Source: an uncultured Collinsella sp.
GTDB taxonomy: Bacteria; Actinomycetota; Coriobacteriia; Coriobacteriales; Coriobacteriaceae
DNA length: 21,214 nucleotides
Reading direction: 5' to 3'
Assembly: GCA_900543275.1 (NCBI GenBank)
Contig: UQQL01000032.1
Coordinates: 1-21,214, forward strand
Part shown: piece after piece, positions 13,924 to 21,214 of the stretch
Position numbering within the stretch: the first letter of the stretch is position 1
Layout: each line of letters opens with the position of its first letter
Translations under genes and position numbers: made by a program
The notes under the pieces: model-generated
The model's input: only the letters and a program-made list of their open reading frames with translations
What the model was told of the DNA's origin: nothing
The model's database searches: none

Positions 13924-16581
13924 TTAGGCGCCGAGCGCGGTCTTGGCGGCCGCGAGGGCATCGGCGATACCGGCAGCATTCTTGCCACCGGCCTGGGCCA
14001 TGTTGGGACGACCGCCACCGCGACCATCGACCAGGCCCGCAATCTGCTTGATCACGTTGCCGGCATGGAAACCGGCCTTGACGGCGTCATCAGAGCCGGC
14101 GGCGAGCAGGGCCGGGGCGCCCTTCTCGGTCACGCTGGCGACGACGCAAGCGACGGGGCCGGCAACCTTCTGGTGCACGGTATCCCAGACGTTGCGCAGG
14201 TCTGCGGCCTCGAGACCCTGGAGCTCAGCGACAACGAGCTTGTAGCCGTTCAGCTCGACAGCGCCCTCGATGGCGCCAGAGATAGCGTCGGAGGAGCCAC
14301 CGGTGAGTGCCTTCTTGAGCTTGTTGGACGTCTCGCGCAGCTCGGCCTGCAGGTTCTCCACGCGGGCGGGAACCTCGTCAACACGGCACTTGAGCGCAGC
14401 GGCAGCGGCGTCAACGAGCGCCAGGCGGTCGGCCATGTAGTCGAGAGCGCCCTTGGAGGTCACGGCCTCGATACGGCGGACGTTGGAGCCCGTAGAGGAC
14501 TCGGAAATGATCTTGAACAGGCCAATCTCGGCAGTATTGGCGGCATGCGTACCGCCGCAGAGCTCACGGGAGAACGGCTGATCCTCGGCGCCCACGGAGA
14601 CGACGCGGACGACGTCGCCGTACTTCTCGCCAAAGAGGGCGACAGCACCGGCGGCCTTGGCCTCGTCGATGCCCATGACGCGGGTCACGACCGGTTTGGA
14701 AGCGAAGATCTGCTGGTTGACCAGGTCCTCGACAGCCTTGAGCTGCTCGGAGGACAGGGCCTCGAAGTGCGTGAAGTCAAAGCGCAGGTGCTCGGGCGTC
14801 ACCAACGAGCCAGCCTGGGAGACATGCTCGCCCAGGACCTGCTTAAGCGCGGCGTCGAGCAGGTGCGTGGCAGTGTGGTTGCGGCGCAGGAAGCCACGGC
14901 GCTCGGCGTCGAGCGCGGCTGTCACGGTAGCACCGACGGTCAGTGTGCCCTCGGCAACGTGCGCGACGTGAGCATACAGGCCATTGTGGTTCTTGGTGTC
15001 GGCAACAGTCAGCGCAACGCCCTCGGCGGAAAGCTCACCGGCATCGCCCTGCTGGCCACCCATCTCGGCGTAGAACGGGGTGCGGTCGAGCACGACCTCG
15101 ACGTCCTCACCGGCGGAAGCAGACTCGACGGACTCGCCGTTGCGAACGATGGCGACCACCTTGGCGCCCTCGATGACGTCGTTGTCATAGCCGTCGAACT
15201 CGGTCGCGGCAACCTTGTCGGAAAGCTCGACCCACACGTCGTTGAAGCTACCCCAGGCATCGCCCTTGGCGTTGGCGCGGGCGCGGGCCTTCTGGTCCTC
15301 CATGCAAGCGGTAAAGCCGTCCATGTCGACGTCGTGACCGGCAGCACCGGCGATCTCAACGGTCAGGTCGATGGGGAAACCAAAGGTGTCATGCAGCTTA
15401 AAGGCAACGTCGCCCGGAAGGACAGCGCCCTCGGCAAGCGCGGCCAGGGCCTCGTCCAGGTAAACGCGGCCGTTGTCGAGCGTCGTGGAGAAACGCTCCT
15501 CCTCGGAGGCGACGATGCCCTTAACGAGCGCGACGTTCTTGAGCAGCTCGGGATAAGCCTCGCCCATCTGAGCGTTGACCTCGTCGATAAACTTGGTCAG
15601 GAAGGCGCCCTCGATGCCCAGCAGACGACCGTGGAACACGGCACGGCGGAGCAGGCGGCGAAGGACGTACTCGCGACCCTCGTTGCCGGGCAGGATGCCG
15701 TCGGAGATCATAAAGTCGACGGCACGGGAGTGGTCGGCGATGATGCGCAGGGAGCGGCTGGCACCGGAGTAATCGTCGGCGTCATAGGTCTTGCCGCTGA
15801 TCTTCTCACCGAGCTTGATGAGGTGCTGCATCAGATCGCCGTCGTAGTTAGCGGTCTTGTGCTGCATGATAGCGGCCATGCGCTCCAGACCCATACCCGT
15901 ATCGAGGTTGCGGTGCGGCAGCTCCGGCATGGAGCCGTCCTCCTGGCGGTCATACTGGGTAAACACGAGGTTCCAGAACTCAAGGAAGCGGTCACAGTCG
16001 CAGCCGGGCTTGCAGTCGGGGCTGCCGCAACCGACCTCCTCGCCCATGTCAAAGTAGATCTCGGAGCACGGACCGCAGGGGCCGGTGGGGCCAGCGGCCC
16101 AGAAGTTGTCGTCCTCGCCCAGACGCGAGATATGATCCTCGGCAACGCCCAGGGAGCGCCACACGTCATGGGTCTCGTCGTCCTCGGTAAAGACGGTGAA
16201 ATACAGGCGGTCGAGCGGCAGCTTGAACTCCTTGGTGATGAGCTCAAAGGCCCAAGCGCAAGCCTGCTGCTTGGAGACGCCGCCAAAGGAGAAGTCGCCG
16301 AGCATCTCAAAGAAGGACAGGTGACGGCCGTCCTCGCCGATGCAGTCGATGTCGTTGGTGCGGACGCACTTCTGGCAGGAGATCGCGCCGATCTCCTTCA
16401 TGGTCTTCTTGCCCTGGTAGTACTCCTTAAACTGGTTCATGCCGGCGTTGGCAAGCAGCAGCGAAGGATCGTCGGGGACGAGGGACGAAGAAGGATAGAG
16501 CTTAAGACCGCGCTCCTCAAAGAAGTTGAGGAACTTGGAGCGAATCTCGGCCGTAGTCATTGACGGGTAGTCAGCACTCAT
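13924..16581 (-). CDS. alaS: Alanyl-tRNA synthetase
   Basis: AlaS charges tRNA-Ala and edits mischarged Ser and Gly. The 885-residue product (family about 875) has the class II catalytic domain at the N-terminus (TTAEIRSKFLNFFEERG, FFEMLGDFSFG, GPTGPCGPCSEIYFD). The editing domain has the zinc ligands His569 and His573 (HTATH) and Cys675 and His679 (CGGTH). A coiled segment and the DHHA1 domain with GRGGGRPNMAQAGG follow. The start at 16581 is chosen because GAGGAG lies nine bases upstream. The frame is open 30 codons further but that part has no family similarity, and the alaS promoter lies inside it. It is the first gene of the alaS-ruvX-mltG-yqeG-aroK-aroB-like run. Confidence 0.97.
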   Translation of the reverse strand: MSADYPSMTTAEIRSKFLNFFEERGLKLYPSSSLVPDDPSLLLANAGMNQFKEYYQGKKTMKEIGAISCQKCVRTNDIDCIGEDGRHLSFFEMLGDFSFGGVSKQQACAWAFELITKEFKLPLDRLYFTVFTEDDETHDVWRSLGVAEDHISRLGEDDNFWAAGPTGPCGPCSEIYFDMGEEVGCGSPDCKPGCDCDRFLEFWNLVFTQYDRQEDGSMPELPHRNLDTGMGLERMAAIMQHKTANYDGDLMQHLIKLGEKISGKTYDADDYSGASRSLRIIADHSRAVDFMISDGILPGNEGREYVLRRLLRRAVFHGRLLGIEGAFLTKFIDEVNAQMGEAYPELLKNVALVKGIVASEEERFSTTLDNGRVYLDEALAALAEGAVLPGDVAFKLHDTFGFPIDLTVEIAGAAGHDVDMDGFTACMEDQKARARANAKGDAWGSFNDVWVELSDKVAATEFDGYDNDVIEGAKVVAIVRNGESVESASAGEDVEVVLDRTPFYAEMGGQQGDAGELSAEGVALTVADTKNHNGLYAHVAHVAEGTLTVGATVTAALDAERRGFLRRNHTATHLLDAALKQVLGEHVSQAGSLVTPEHLRFDFTHFEALSSEQLKAVEDLVNQQIFASKPVVTRVMGIDEAKAAGAVALFGEKYGDVVRVVSVGAEDQPFSRELCGGTHAANTAEIGLFKIISESSTGSNVRRIEAVTSKGALDYMADRLALVDAAAAALKCRVDEVPARVENLQAELRETSNKLKKALTGGSSDAISGAIEGAVELNGYKLVVAELQGLEAADLRNVWDTVHQKVAGPVACVVASVTEKGAPALLAAGSDDAVKAGFHAGNVIKQIAGLVDGRGGGRPNMAQAGGKNAAGIADALAAAKTALGA

Positions 16582-16627
16582 AGAGGGAATCTCCTCGGTT
16601 TCACATCGAAACAGTTCAAACGTAACG

Positions 16628-16655
16628 ATATTACCATCCCACCGCGCCTGTGCAA
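16628..16655 (-). promoter_or_regulatory. Probable alaS operon promoter
   Basis: The minus strand reads TTGCAC (16655-16650), a 16-base spacer and TAATAT (16633-16628), a plausible sigma-70 promoter 46 bases before the alaS start. The -35 box overlaps the T run of the terminator at 16654-16683, so one transcript ends where the next begins. Confidence 0.5.
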
Positions 16656-16683
16656 AAAAGAGGGCCGGCAAACAGCGACCCTC
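16654..16683 (-). terminator. Minus-strand intrinsic terminator upstream of alaS
   Basis: On the minus strand GAGGG (16683-16679) pairs with CCCTC (16664-16660), extended by three further pairs including a G-U, and is followed directly by six T residues. The nearest minus-strand gene upstream is the AI-2E-family permease (stop at 17022). If this is its terminator, that transcript runs antisense through the whole small gene at 16776-17015. Confidence 0.7.
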
Positions 16684-16720
16684 CAGCGAAAGTGCACGTT
16701 ATTTAGTACTGTGCGATCCT

Positions 16721-16749
16721 TTGAAAAAGGACTGCTGTAGAATTACATA
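16721..16749 (+). promoter_or_regulatory. Candidate promoter of the small membrane-protein gene
   Basis: TTGAAA (16721-16726) and TACATA (16744-16749) are separated by 17 bases, in an AT-rich stretch 26 bases before the start codon. TATAAG at 16748 and TAGAAT at 16738 are alternative -10 boxes, so the exact site is uncertain. Confidence 0.45.
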
Positions 16750-16775
16750 TAAGAGTCACCCGGAAGGAGCGATCG

Positions 16776-17015
16776 ATGAAAAGCAAACGATTTTTCCTCA
16801 ATGCACTTCTGTTAGCGGCACTTTTAACGCTATTGGCTTTCTCCTGCTGGTACGCAAACCAACCAGCATTTGGCTACGTGTTGTATGCAGTAATGTCCGG
16901 CGATAAGGCTTATTACACTTTACGCGCAATTGACATTCTCTTTTTCTATGTTGCCGGTCCCTTATCAATCGCTTTGCTCGCGTTTCTTGTCATTTACAAC
17001 TTCAAGAAACGTTAA
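16776..17015 (+). CDS. Small two-helix membrane protein, function unknown
   Basis: I do not recognise this 79-residue protein. It has a basic N-terminus (MKSKR), a hydrophobic helix at about 8-26 that could be a signal anchor, a short polar loop (27-50) with several Tyr and an Asp, a second helix at about 53-73, and a basic end (NFKKR). The topology is probably N-in, C-in. It is a real gene by signals: AAGGAG seven bases before the ATG and a promoter-like pair upstream. It is the only plus-strand gene between 3406 and the window end. Its G+C content, counted by hand, is 101 of 240 bases (42%), far below the G+C-rich neighbours, and it uses rare-looking TTA and TTG codons, which suggests acquisition or an orphan origin. 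It ends 6 bases from the convergent permease stop, leaving no room for a terminator. Confidence 0.75.
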   Translation: MKSKRFFLNALLLAALLTLLAFSCWYANQPAFGYVLYAVMSGDKAYYTLRAIDILFFYVAGPLSIALLAFLVIYNFKKR

Positions 17016-17021
17016 TGGGGC

Positions 17022-18434
17022 CTATTTAGAATCCGAATCGTCCATGGACCCGTCGATGCCGGTTTTGGTATCGTCATCAGAGTTGGAATCGTCATCCTTG
17101 GCGAAGGGATTCTTGAAGAAACCCGTGGCATCGGGCTGAAGACCCGAGAGCTTGATCCAGGGATTATCGAGCTCGGGCTTGGGCATGGCCTTGGCCTCGG
17201 GCGCAGTCTCGTTACCGATGAGCTCGGACTCGTAAATGAAGGTGTCGTCGCCGAGCGCGTCGTAGGCGGCGACCGGATTGCCATCGGCATCGCGGTACGG
17301 CGTGCCCTTAAACACGGCGCCGTCATAGGCCACAAGCTGTCGGCCGGTCTCATTCTCGAAGTAGTACACGAAGATACCCTTGAGGGCCGCACACAGCGGG
17401 ATGGCAATAATCATGCCGATGGGGCCCATGAGTGCCGAGCCAATAACGAGCGCCGTGAGGCTCATGATGGGATGCACCTGCACCGAGCTCTGCATGACCT
17501 TAGGCGAAATTACGTTATCGGTGACGTTTTGCGCGACCATCGTCACGATGAGCGTCCATAACGCCAACATGGGGCTGAACATGAAACCGAGCACTGTGGC
17601 GATTGCTGCGCTCACCCAGGGACCGACGACCGGAACCAAATGCATGATGCCGGTAAAGATAGCCATGAGCGCCGCATACGGATGGCCAATGATCATAAAA
17701 CCAATAAAGGCGAGGAAACCACCGCAGATGGACGTCACGACCATACCGCGCATGTAGCCGCCGACAGAGCGAGAAAGGATGGCGACCATAAAGCGGTACG
17801 AAGTCTCCTTCTCCTGACCGATGATGGTGCAAATCTCGTGGTGCATGCGAGGATAATCGCAGGCCATCCAGTAGGCAAGCACCAGACCAAGGAAGATCAC
17901 GAACAACTGCGAGGCCGTATTGGTGATGAGCGGGAACACACCGCGGCCAAGCTCGGCAGCGATCTGAGACACATACTTCGATGCCACGGTAACCAGCGAC
18001 GAAAGATTATCGTCCAAATACTCCATGAGCGGCGTGTTGTTGAGCGTCTTGACATGCGAAACCATCTCGTTGAGGTCGCCGCCCGCAACACGAAGCTGCT
18101 CAGGCAGACGGCTCAGGACTTCCATGATCTGACCAAAAAGAATCGGCGACAAGATGCAAACAACACCGACGAGCACGGCAACAACAACAATAAGCGCGAT
18201 AAGCGAACCGATGCCACGACCAACGCCATGATGCTCGAGCCAGTTGGTGATCGGGGACATCACAAAAGCAATGATGGAACCAACAGCGAGAAACTCGATA
18301 ACCGGTGCCAGGATGCCCATAAGGTTAAAGATGACGGCAGCGATGACAATGCAGCCGACAACAGCCCAAATGCGAAGCGTCAGAATGCGGGTATCGCGCA
18401 GCGTGCGGTCGGTTTGTTGGGGGTGCTCACTCAT
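17022..18434 (-). CDS. AI-2E (TqsA/YdiK)-family permease
   Basis: This 470-residue polytopic membrane protein of the AI-2E family (formerly UPF0118/DUF20) has two N-terminal helices (about 20-60) and a third at about 77-105. A soluble segment (about 106-160) with amphipathic character follows, then a helix cluster at about 170-360 including HLVPVVGPWVSAAIATVLGF and the conserved NVTDNVISPKVM. The C-terminal 100 residues are hydrophilic and end in an Asp/Ser-rich tail, a lineage extension. Relatives export autoinducer-2 or act as Na+/H+ antiporters; the substrate here is unknown. Its ATG overlaps the sigma factor stop (18431-18434, ATGA), so it is translationally coupled to the sigma gene. Confidence 0.9.
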   Translation of the reverse strand: MSEHPQQTDRTLRDTRILTLRIWAVVGCIVIAAVIFNLMGILAPVIEFLAVGSIIAFVMSPITNWLEHHGVGRGIGSLIALIVVVAVLVGVVCILSPILFGQIMEVLSRLPEQLRVAGGDLNEMVSHVKTLNNTPLMEYLDDNLSSLVTVASKYVSQIAAELGRGVFPLITNTASQLFVIFLGLVLAYWMACDYPRMHHEICTIIGQEKETSYRFMVAILSRSVGGYMRGMVVTSICGGFLAFIGFMIIGHPYAALMAIFTGIMHLVPVVGPWVSAAIATVLGFMFSPMLALWTLIVTMVAQNVTDNVISPKVMQSSVQVHPIMSLTALVIGSALMGPIGMIIAIPLCAALKGIFVYYFENETGRQLVAYDGAVFKGTPYRDADGNPVAAYDALGDDTFIYESELIGNETAPEAKAMPKPELDNPWIKLSGLQPDATGFFKNPFAKDDDSNSDDDTKTGIDGSMDDSDSK

Positions 18435-19222
18435 GAACGAATCATCACTCCGTCGGGGTCGATCTTGTCCTGAATCTTCTTAAGCGTGCGGCGCAACAAG
18501 CGCGAGACCTGCACCTGCGAGATGCCCAGCTTCTTAGCGATCTCGATCTGGGTCATCCCCTTTACAAAGCGCAGCTCGATGACTTCGCGCTCGCGCGGCG
18601 AGAAATCGCGGATGGCTTCCTCGATTACCAGGCGGTCATCGGTAAAGTCGAGCTCGTTGTCGTCGTCGGCATAGCGATCGAGAATCGAAGGCGCATCATC
18701 GGAATCGGACGCACCGGGGGCCTCGATGGGCACCGAGGTGTAAGCCGAGGACGATTCCATGGCTTCGAGCACCTCGTCGACGGACACGTCCAGGTATTCG
18801 GCGATTTCCTCAACCTTGGGCGAACGCTGCAGCTCGTTGGTGAGCTTATCGGTAGCCTGGTTGACCTTAGCCGAGAGCTCCTGCAAACGACGGGGCACGC
18901 GCACGCTCCAGCCCTTGTCGCGGAAATGACGCTTAATCTCACCCATAATAGTAGGTGTGGCAAACGTCGTGAACTCGAGCCCGCGCTCAGGGTCAAAGCG
19001 GTCGATAGCCTTGAGCAGGCCCAAATAGCCGACCTGCAAAAGGTCATCGAGCGGCTCGCCGCGGTTCTTAAATTTGTTGGCAAGAAACCTTACCAGGTTC
19101 ATATGGGACATGACGAGCTGCTCGCGAGCATCCGGATCACCGGTCTCCTTATAACGACGAAACAGCTCGCGGGTTTTCTCCTTGTCCCAAGCGGTCTTGC
19201 CGCTCCGGGAACGTTCGGTCAT
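18431..19222 (-). CDS. SigB/SigF/SigG-subfamily RNA polymerase sigma factor
   Basis: This 263-residue sigma-70-type factor of the stress/sporulation (group 3) class has region 2 at about 34-112 (LVMSHMNLVRFLANKF, DDLLQVGYLGLLKAIDRFD, FTTFATPTIMGEIKRHFRD, WSVRVPRR). Region 3 is at about 113-185, with an acidic Ser/Asp-rich insert, and region 4 is at about 205-253 with the helix-turn-helix MTQIEIAKKLGISQVQVSRLLRR. The RHFRDKGWSVRVPRRLQEL segment is the hallmark of SigB/SigF. It starts one base after the stop of the RsbW-like gene, the classic arrangement of an anti-sigma factor and its target. No RsbV anti-anti-sigma gene is in the window. Likely role: a general or envelope stress regulon. Confidence 0.94.
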   Translation of the reverse strand: MTERSRSGKTAWDKEKTRELFRRYKETGDPDAREQLVMSHMNLVRFLANKFKNRGEPLDDLLQVGYLGLLKAIDRFDPERGLEFTTFATPTIMGEIKRHFRDKGWSVRVPRRLQELSAKVNQATDKLTNELQRSPKVEEIAEYLDVSVDEVLEAMESSSAYTSVPIEAPGASDSDDAPSILDRYADDDNELDFTDDRLVIEEAIRDFSPREREVIELRFVKGMTQIEIAKKLGISQVQVSRLLRRTLKKIQDKIDPDGVMIRS

Positions 19223-19223
19223 A

Positions 19224-19601
19224 TTAGATATCCGCCTTGAGGTCGAGGGAAAGCGTTAGAGGCGCCGCAGTCTTTTCGTAGGAATCGCACACGCTTGCAA
19301 GAATGAGCTCGGCATACACAGCAGCCTGGTCATCCTCGTCGACGGTGGCCTGTTCCCCAAAGGTAAAGGTCATGCCGACGTGAGATTCGTCCACATCGAA
19401 ATTGATCGTGATGTCGTCGCAGTCGACCGCGGTGCACCCAAAGATGAAGGCTTCCTCGGCAGCCATGCGGATATCCTCGATGCGATCGACGGACATAGAG
19501 CACAGGGCGCCGACGTTGGCGGCCGTCATGCGCACCAAGCGCGCGAGACGCGGATCACCGGCAACGCTCAGCGTAATGGGGCAGGTTGCTTCACTACTCA
19601 T
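19224..19601 (-). CDS. RsbW-like anti-sigma factor, ATP-binding motifs degenerate
   Basis: This 125-residue protein, by position and fold pattern, is an RsbW/SpoIIAB-type regulator of the following sigma factor. The helix RIEDIRMAAEEAFIFG (40-55) aligns with the family N-box D-I-x-x-A-x-x-E-A-x-x-N-A, but the Mg-ATP-binding Asn is Phe54. The later GLGL-type glycine box is missing; that region reads AVYAELILASVCDSYE (94-109). It may hold the sigma factor without kinase activity, or switch by another cue. The start at 19601 has GAGGAG seven bases upstream; a longer frame to 19709 is the shadow of the upstream gene. It overlaps that gene by 8 bases and is followed by sigma after one base. Confidence 0.8.
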   Translation of the reverse strand: MSSEATCPITLSVAGDPRLARLVRMTAANVGALCSMSVDRIEDIRMAAEEAFIFGCTAVDCDDITINFDVDESHVGMTFTFGEQATVDEDDQAAVYAELILASVCDSYEKTAAPLTLSLDLKADI

Positions 19602-20181
19602 CGCAGGACTCCTCGGAGGTCTCGGCAGGCGTATAGGTGTAATACTGAGCAGGCTTAGCAGCGGGCTTCTGAACATCATCGTCGTCAGCAGCGGCATCGT
19701 CATCGTCAATCAGAACGCGCTCAGTAGGCTGCTCGGCCTCGGCGGCGGCAGCGGCGAGCTTGCGATCGGCGTCGGCTGCAGGAGCCTTCACCTTATTGAA
19801 GAGCTTCTGCACGGCGCCAGCAGCAGAATCAGTCACGCTCGATACGGCATTGCTAGCCTCGGCCACGCTGCCCGTGACCTCGGAGATGTCGCGAACGACC
19901 GCCTCAACCTCAACGAGGTTAGACGTCAGAGCATCAACGGCAGTCTTGCTCGACTTGAGGAGCGGCTCAACCTGGGCAAGTGCCGGCGTAAGCTCGTCAA
20001 CGGCGCCATCGAGCTTTGCCACCACGGGCTGTGCCTCGGCGAGCGTATTGTTAAGGTCACTCACCGTCTTGTCGAGCGAGTCGACGACGGTGCGGGTCTT
20101 GCGCAGCGTGAGCGCGAGCTCGACAACAGCCCACACGCCGGCAACGGCGAGCACCAGCAGGGCGATTTGAATGGGACTCAT
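19594..20181 (-). CDS. DUF948-like membrane-anchored coiled-coil protein
   Basis: This 195-residue protein has one N-terminal membrane helix (about 5-24, IALLVLAVAGVWAVVELALTL). A long heptad-rich region (about 28-130; VVDSLDKTVSDLNNTLAEAQPVVAKLDGAVDEL) follows, then an Ala-rich linker and an acidic tail with an Asp run (about 158-168) and Tyr-rich YYTYTP. This layout fits the DUF948 family, to which the Bacillus general-stress protein YtxG belongs. No enzymatic motif is seen. The start has GGGAGG upstream. Its end overlaps the anti-sigma gene by 8 bases, placing it in the sigma operon; a stress or envelope-sensing role is inferred only from that context. Confidence 0.8.
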   Translation of the reverse strand: MSPIQIALLVLAVAGVWAVVELALTLRKTRTVVDSLDKTVSDLNNTLAEAQPVVAKLDGAVDELTPALAQVEPLLKSSKTAVDALTSNLVEVEAVVRDISEVTGSVAEASNAVSSVTDSAAGAVQKLFNKVKAPAADADRKLAAAAAEAEQPTERVLIDDDDAAADDDDVQKPAAKPAQYYTYTPAETSEESCDE

Positions 20182-20276
20182 ACAAGCCTCCCGAAGGAAT
20201 CGAAATACAGACGTTTTTCATGGTACCCCAAAGAAGGGCAAAGATACCCAAAGGGAATGCGCGAGGCGCCAATGGC

Positions 20277-21214
20277 CTACTTGGGAGCGTTGCCGCTACG
20301 GTCGCGCTCGCTTTGCTCCACACGCCACTCTTCCCAACCGCGGCCGGCAGGCTGCCAGAACGCACCGCGCTCCAACCCCTCGGGCAAATAGCGCTGATCG
20401 ACCCAGCCTTCGGGATAATCGTGCGGGTACTTGTATACACCGTACTCGTCGCTGCCGGGACGGTGACGATCGCGCAGGTAGCTGGGCACCTCGCGAAGAC
20501 CACTGCTGTGGATATCGGCCAGCGCCGCATCGATCGAGGCCTCACACGCGTTGGACTTAGGCGCCAGGCACACATAGAGCGCAGCCTGAGCCAGGTTGAT
20601 GCGACACTCGGGATAGCCAATGACCTCGGCAGATTTAAATGCGGCATGTGCCACCAAAAGCGCCTGCGGGTCGGCGTTGCCAACATCCTCGGAAGCCTGA
20701 ATCATAATGCGGCGAGCGATAAACTTGGGATCCTCCCCCGCATCGATCATGCGCGCAAGCCAATAAATGGTGGCATCGGGATCGCTGCCTCGCATGGACT
20801 TGATGAACGCGCTAATAATGTCGTAGTGCATATCACCGTTTTTGTCATACGAAAACCCACGACGCGGATTGGCGATCTTCACGTCATCCACGGTAATGGG
20901 ATAGCGTTCCCCCGCCGCCGGCGCTGGCGTTCCCTCGGTATCGGGACGCGTAACGGCAATCTCACTCGCAAGCTCGAGCGTCGTGAGCGCCGAGCGCGCA
21001 TCACCCGCGGCCAGCGTGCAAATGGTCTTGACTGTATCCTCATCGGCCGAGAACTTACCGTTTAAACCCTGCGGCGCCTCGAGCGCACGCTCAATGAGCG
21101 TGGCGATATCCTCGTCCTTCAGGTGCTCAAGCTCTACCACACGCCCACGCGAGAGCAATGCCGAGTTGACCTCAAAGTACGGGTTTTCCGTCGTGGCGCC
21201 AATCATAATGACGG
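20277..21214 (-). CDS. rarA: Replication-associated recombination protein RarA (MgsA), 5' end cut by window
   Basis: RarA is an AAA+ ATPase of the clamp-loader clade that acts at stalled replication forks. About 312 codons of the C-terminal part are present; the frame runs through the window end at 21214, so the N-terminus with Walker A and B lies outside. Visible features are sensor 1 IGATTENPYFEVNSALLSR, sensor 2 region GDARSAL, and the C-terminal domain ISAFIKSMRGSDPDATIYWLARM...EDVGNADP, YPECRINLAQAA and the end block YKYPHDYPEGWVDQRYLPEGL, all strongly conserved in this family. The ATG at 21206 is internal, not the start. The 95-bp gap to the DUF948-like gene shows no clear terminator, so read-through into the sigma operon is possible. 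Confidence 0.95.
   Translation of the reverse strand, partial: VIMIGATTENPYFEVNSALLSRGRVVELEHLKDEDIATLIERALEAPQGLNGKFSADEDTVKTICTLAAGDARSALTTLELASEIAVTRPDTEGTPAPAAGERYPITVDDVKIANPRRGFSYDKNGDMHYDIISAFIKSMRGSDPDATIYWLARMIDAGEDPKFIARRIMIQASEDVGNADPQALLVAHAAFKSAEVIGYPECRINLAQAALYVCLAPKSNACEASIDAALADIHSSGLREVPSYLRDRHRPGSDEYGVYKYPHDYPEGWVDQRYLPEGLERGAFWQPAGRGWEEWRVEQSERDRSGNAPK

Noticed and set aside
13891..16563. An 890-codon open frame on the plus strand opposite alaS
   Set aside because: It is the antisense shadow of alaS in G+C-rich DNA. The product is Gly/Val/Leu/Asp-rich low complexity without domains, and alaS motifs are unmistakable on the other strand.
16582..16671. Thirty extra N-terminal codons on alaS
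   Set aside because: They overlap the promoter and terminator, have no similarity to AlaS, and a GAGGAG site supports the start at 16581.
19602..19709. N-terminal extension of the RsbW-like gene
   Set aside because: Met/Pro/Leu/Arg-rich shadow of the overlapping DUF948-like gene; the start at 19601 has a proper ribosome site.
20220..20256. Imperfect direct repeats (TACCCC/TACCC with AAAG) in the gap after rarA as a terminator or repeat array
   Set aside because: Only two imperfect units, no stable inverted repeat and no T run on the minus strand.

Overview
The window reads as high-GC actinobacterial chromosome. The organism is most likely a gut coriobacterium (Coriobacteriia, Collinsella-like); this is inference from gene content and order. 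The run alaS-ruvX-mltG-(yqeG)-aroK-aroB-M24 peptidase-efp-(asp23)-nusB is the well-known actinobacterial order (as in mycobacteria). The stretch efp-asp23-nusB-xseB-tlyA-recN also matches the Bacillus order with several members missing. The first 28 bases are Illumina Nextera adapter sequence, so base 1 is an artefactual contig edge.

Layout. (1) 1-270: adapter, non-coding DNA rich in short hairpins, and a strong terminator for the PTS gene. (2) 271-3405: a fructose/mannose-family PTS permease (EIIBCA) on the minus strand, diverging from a MurR/RpiR-type regulator. Their 273-bp shared upstream region holds several inverted repeats, including a perfect 11-10-11 operator-like palindrome just downstream of the regulator's -10 box. 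(3) 3465-8559, minus strand: efp, asp23-like, nusB, xseB, tlyA, nadK and recN, tightly packed and probably one transcript from a promoter near 8617. (4) 8719-16581, minus strand: alaS, ruvX, mltG, yqeG-like, aroK and aroB-like, driven from a promoter at 16628-16655, followed by an M24 Xaa-Pro peptidase with a structured leader and its own terminator. (5) 16776-17015: a short AT-rich plus-strand gene for a two-helix membrane protein, unlike everything around it. (6) 17022-21214, minus strand: rarA (cut by the window end), a DUF948-like membrane protein, an RsbW-like anti-sigma factor, a SigB/SigF-type sigma factor and an AI-2E-family permease, the last four overlapping or nearly abutting.

How they work together. 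Block 3 serves translation and rRNA synthesis (EF-P, NusB, TlyA) and genome maintenance (XseB, RecN), plus NADP supply (NadK). Block 4 combines tRNA charging, pre-rRNA or junction processing (RuvX), peptidoglycan termination (MltG) and a reduced shikimate cluster. Block 6 looks like an envelope or general-stress regulatory operon.

Most worth a second look: the AroB homologue has lost essentially all hallmark dehydroquinate-synthase motifs although the neighbouring shikimate kinase looks intact; the RsbW-like protein lacks the ATP-binding N-box Asn and the glycine box; the small AT-rich membrane gene lies antisense to the permease transcript; and there is the divergent PTS/regulator control region. 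No CRISPR array, tRNA, rRNA, insertion sequence or prophage was found.
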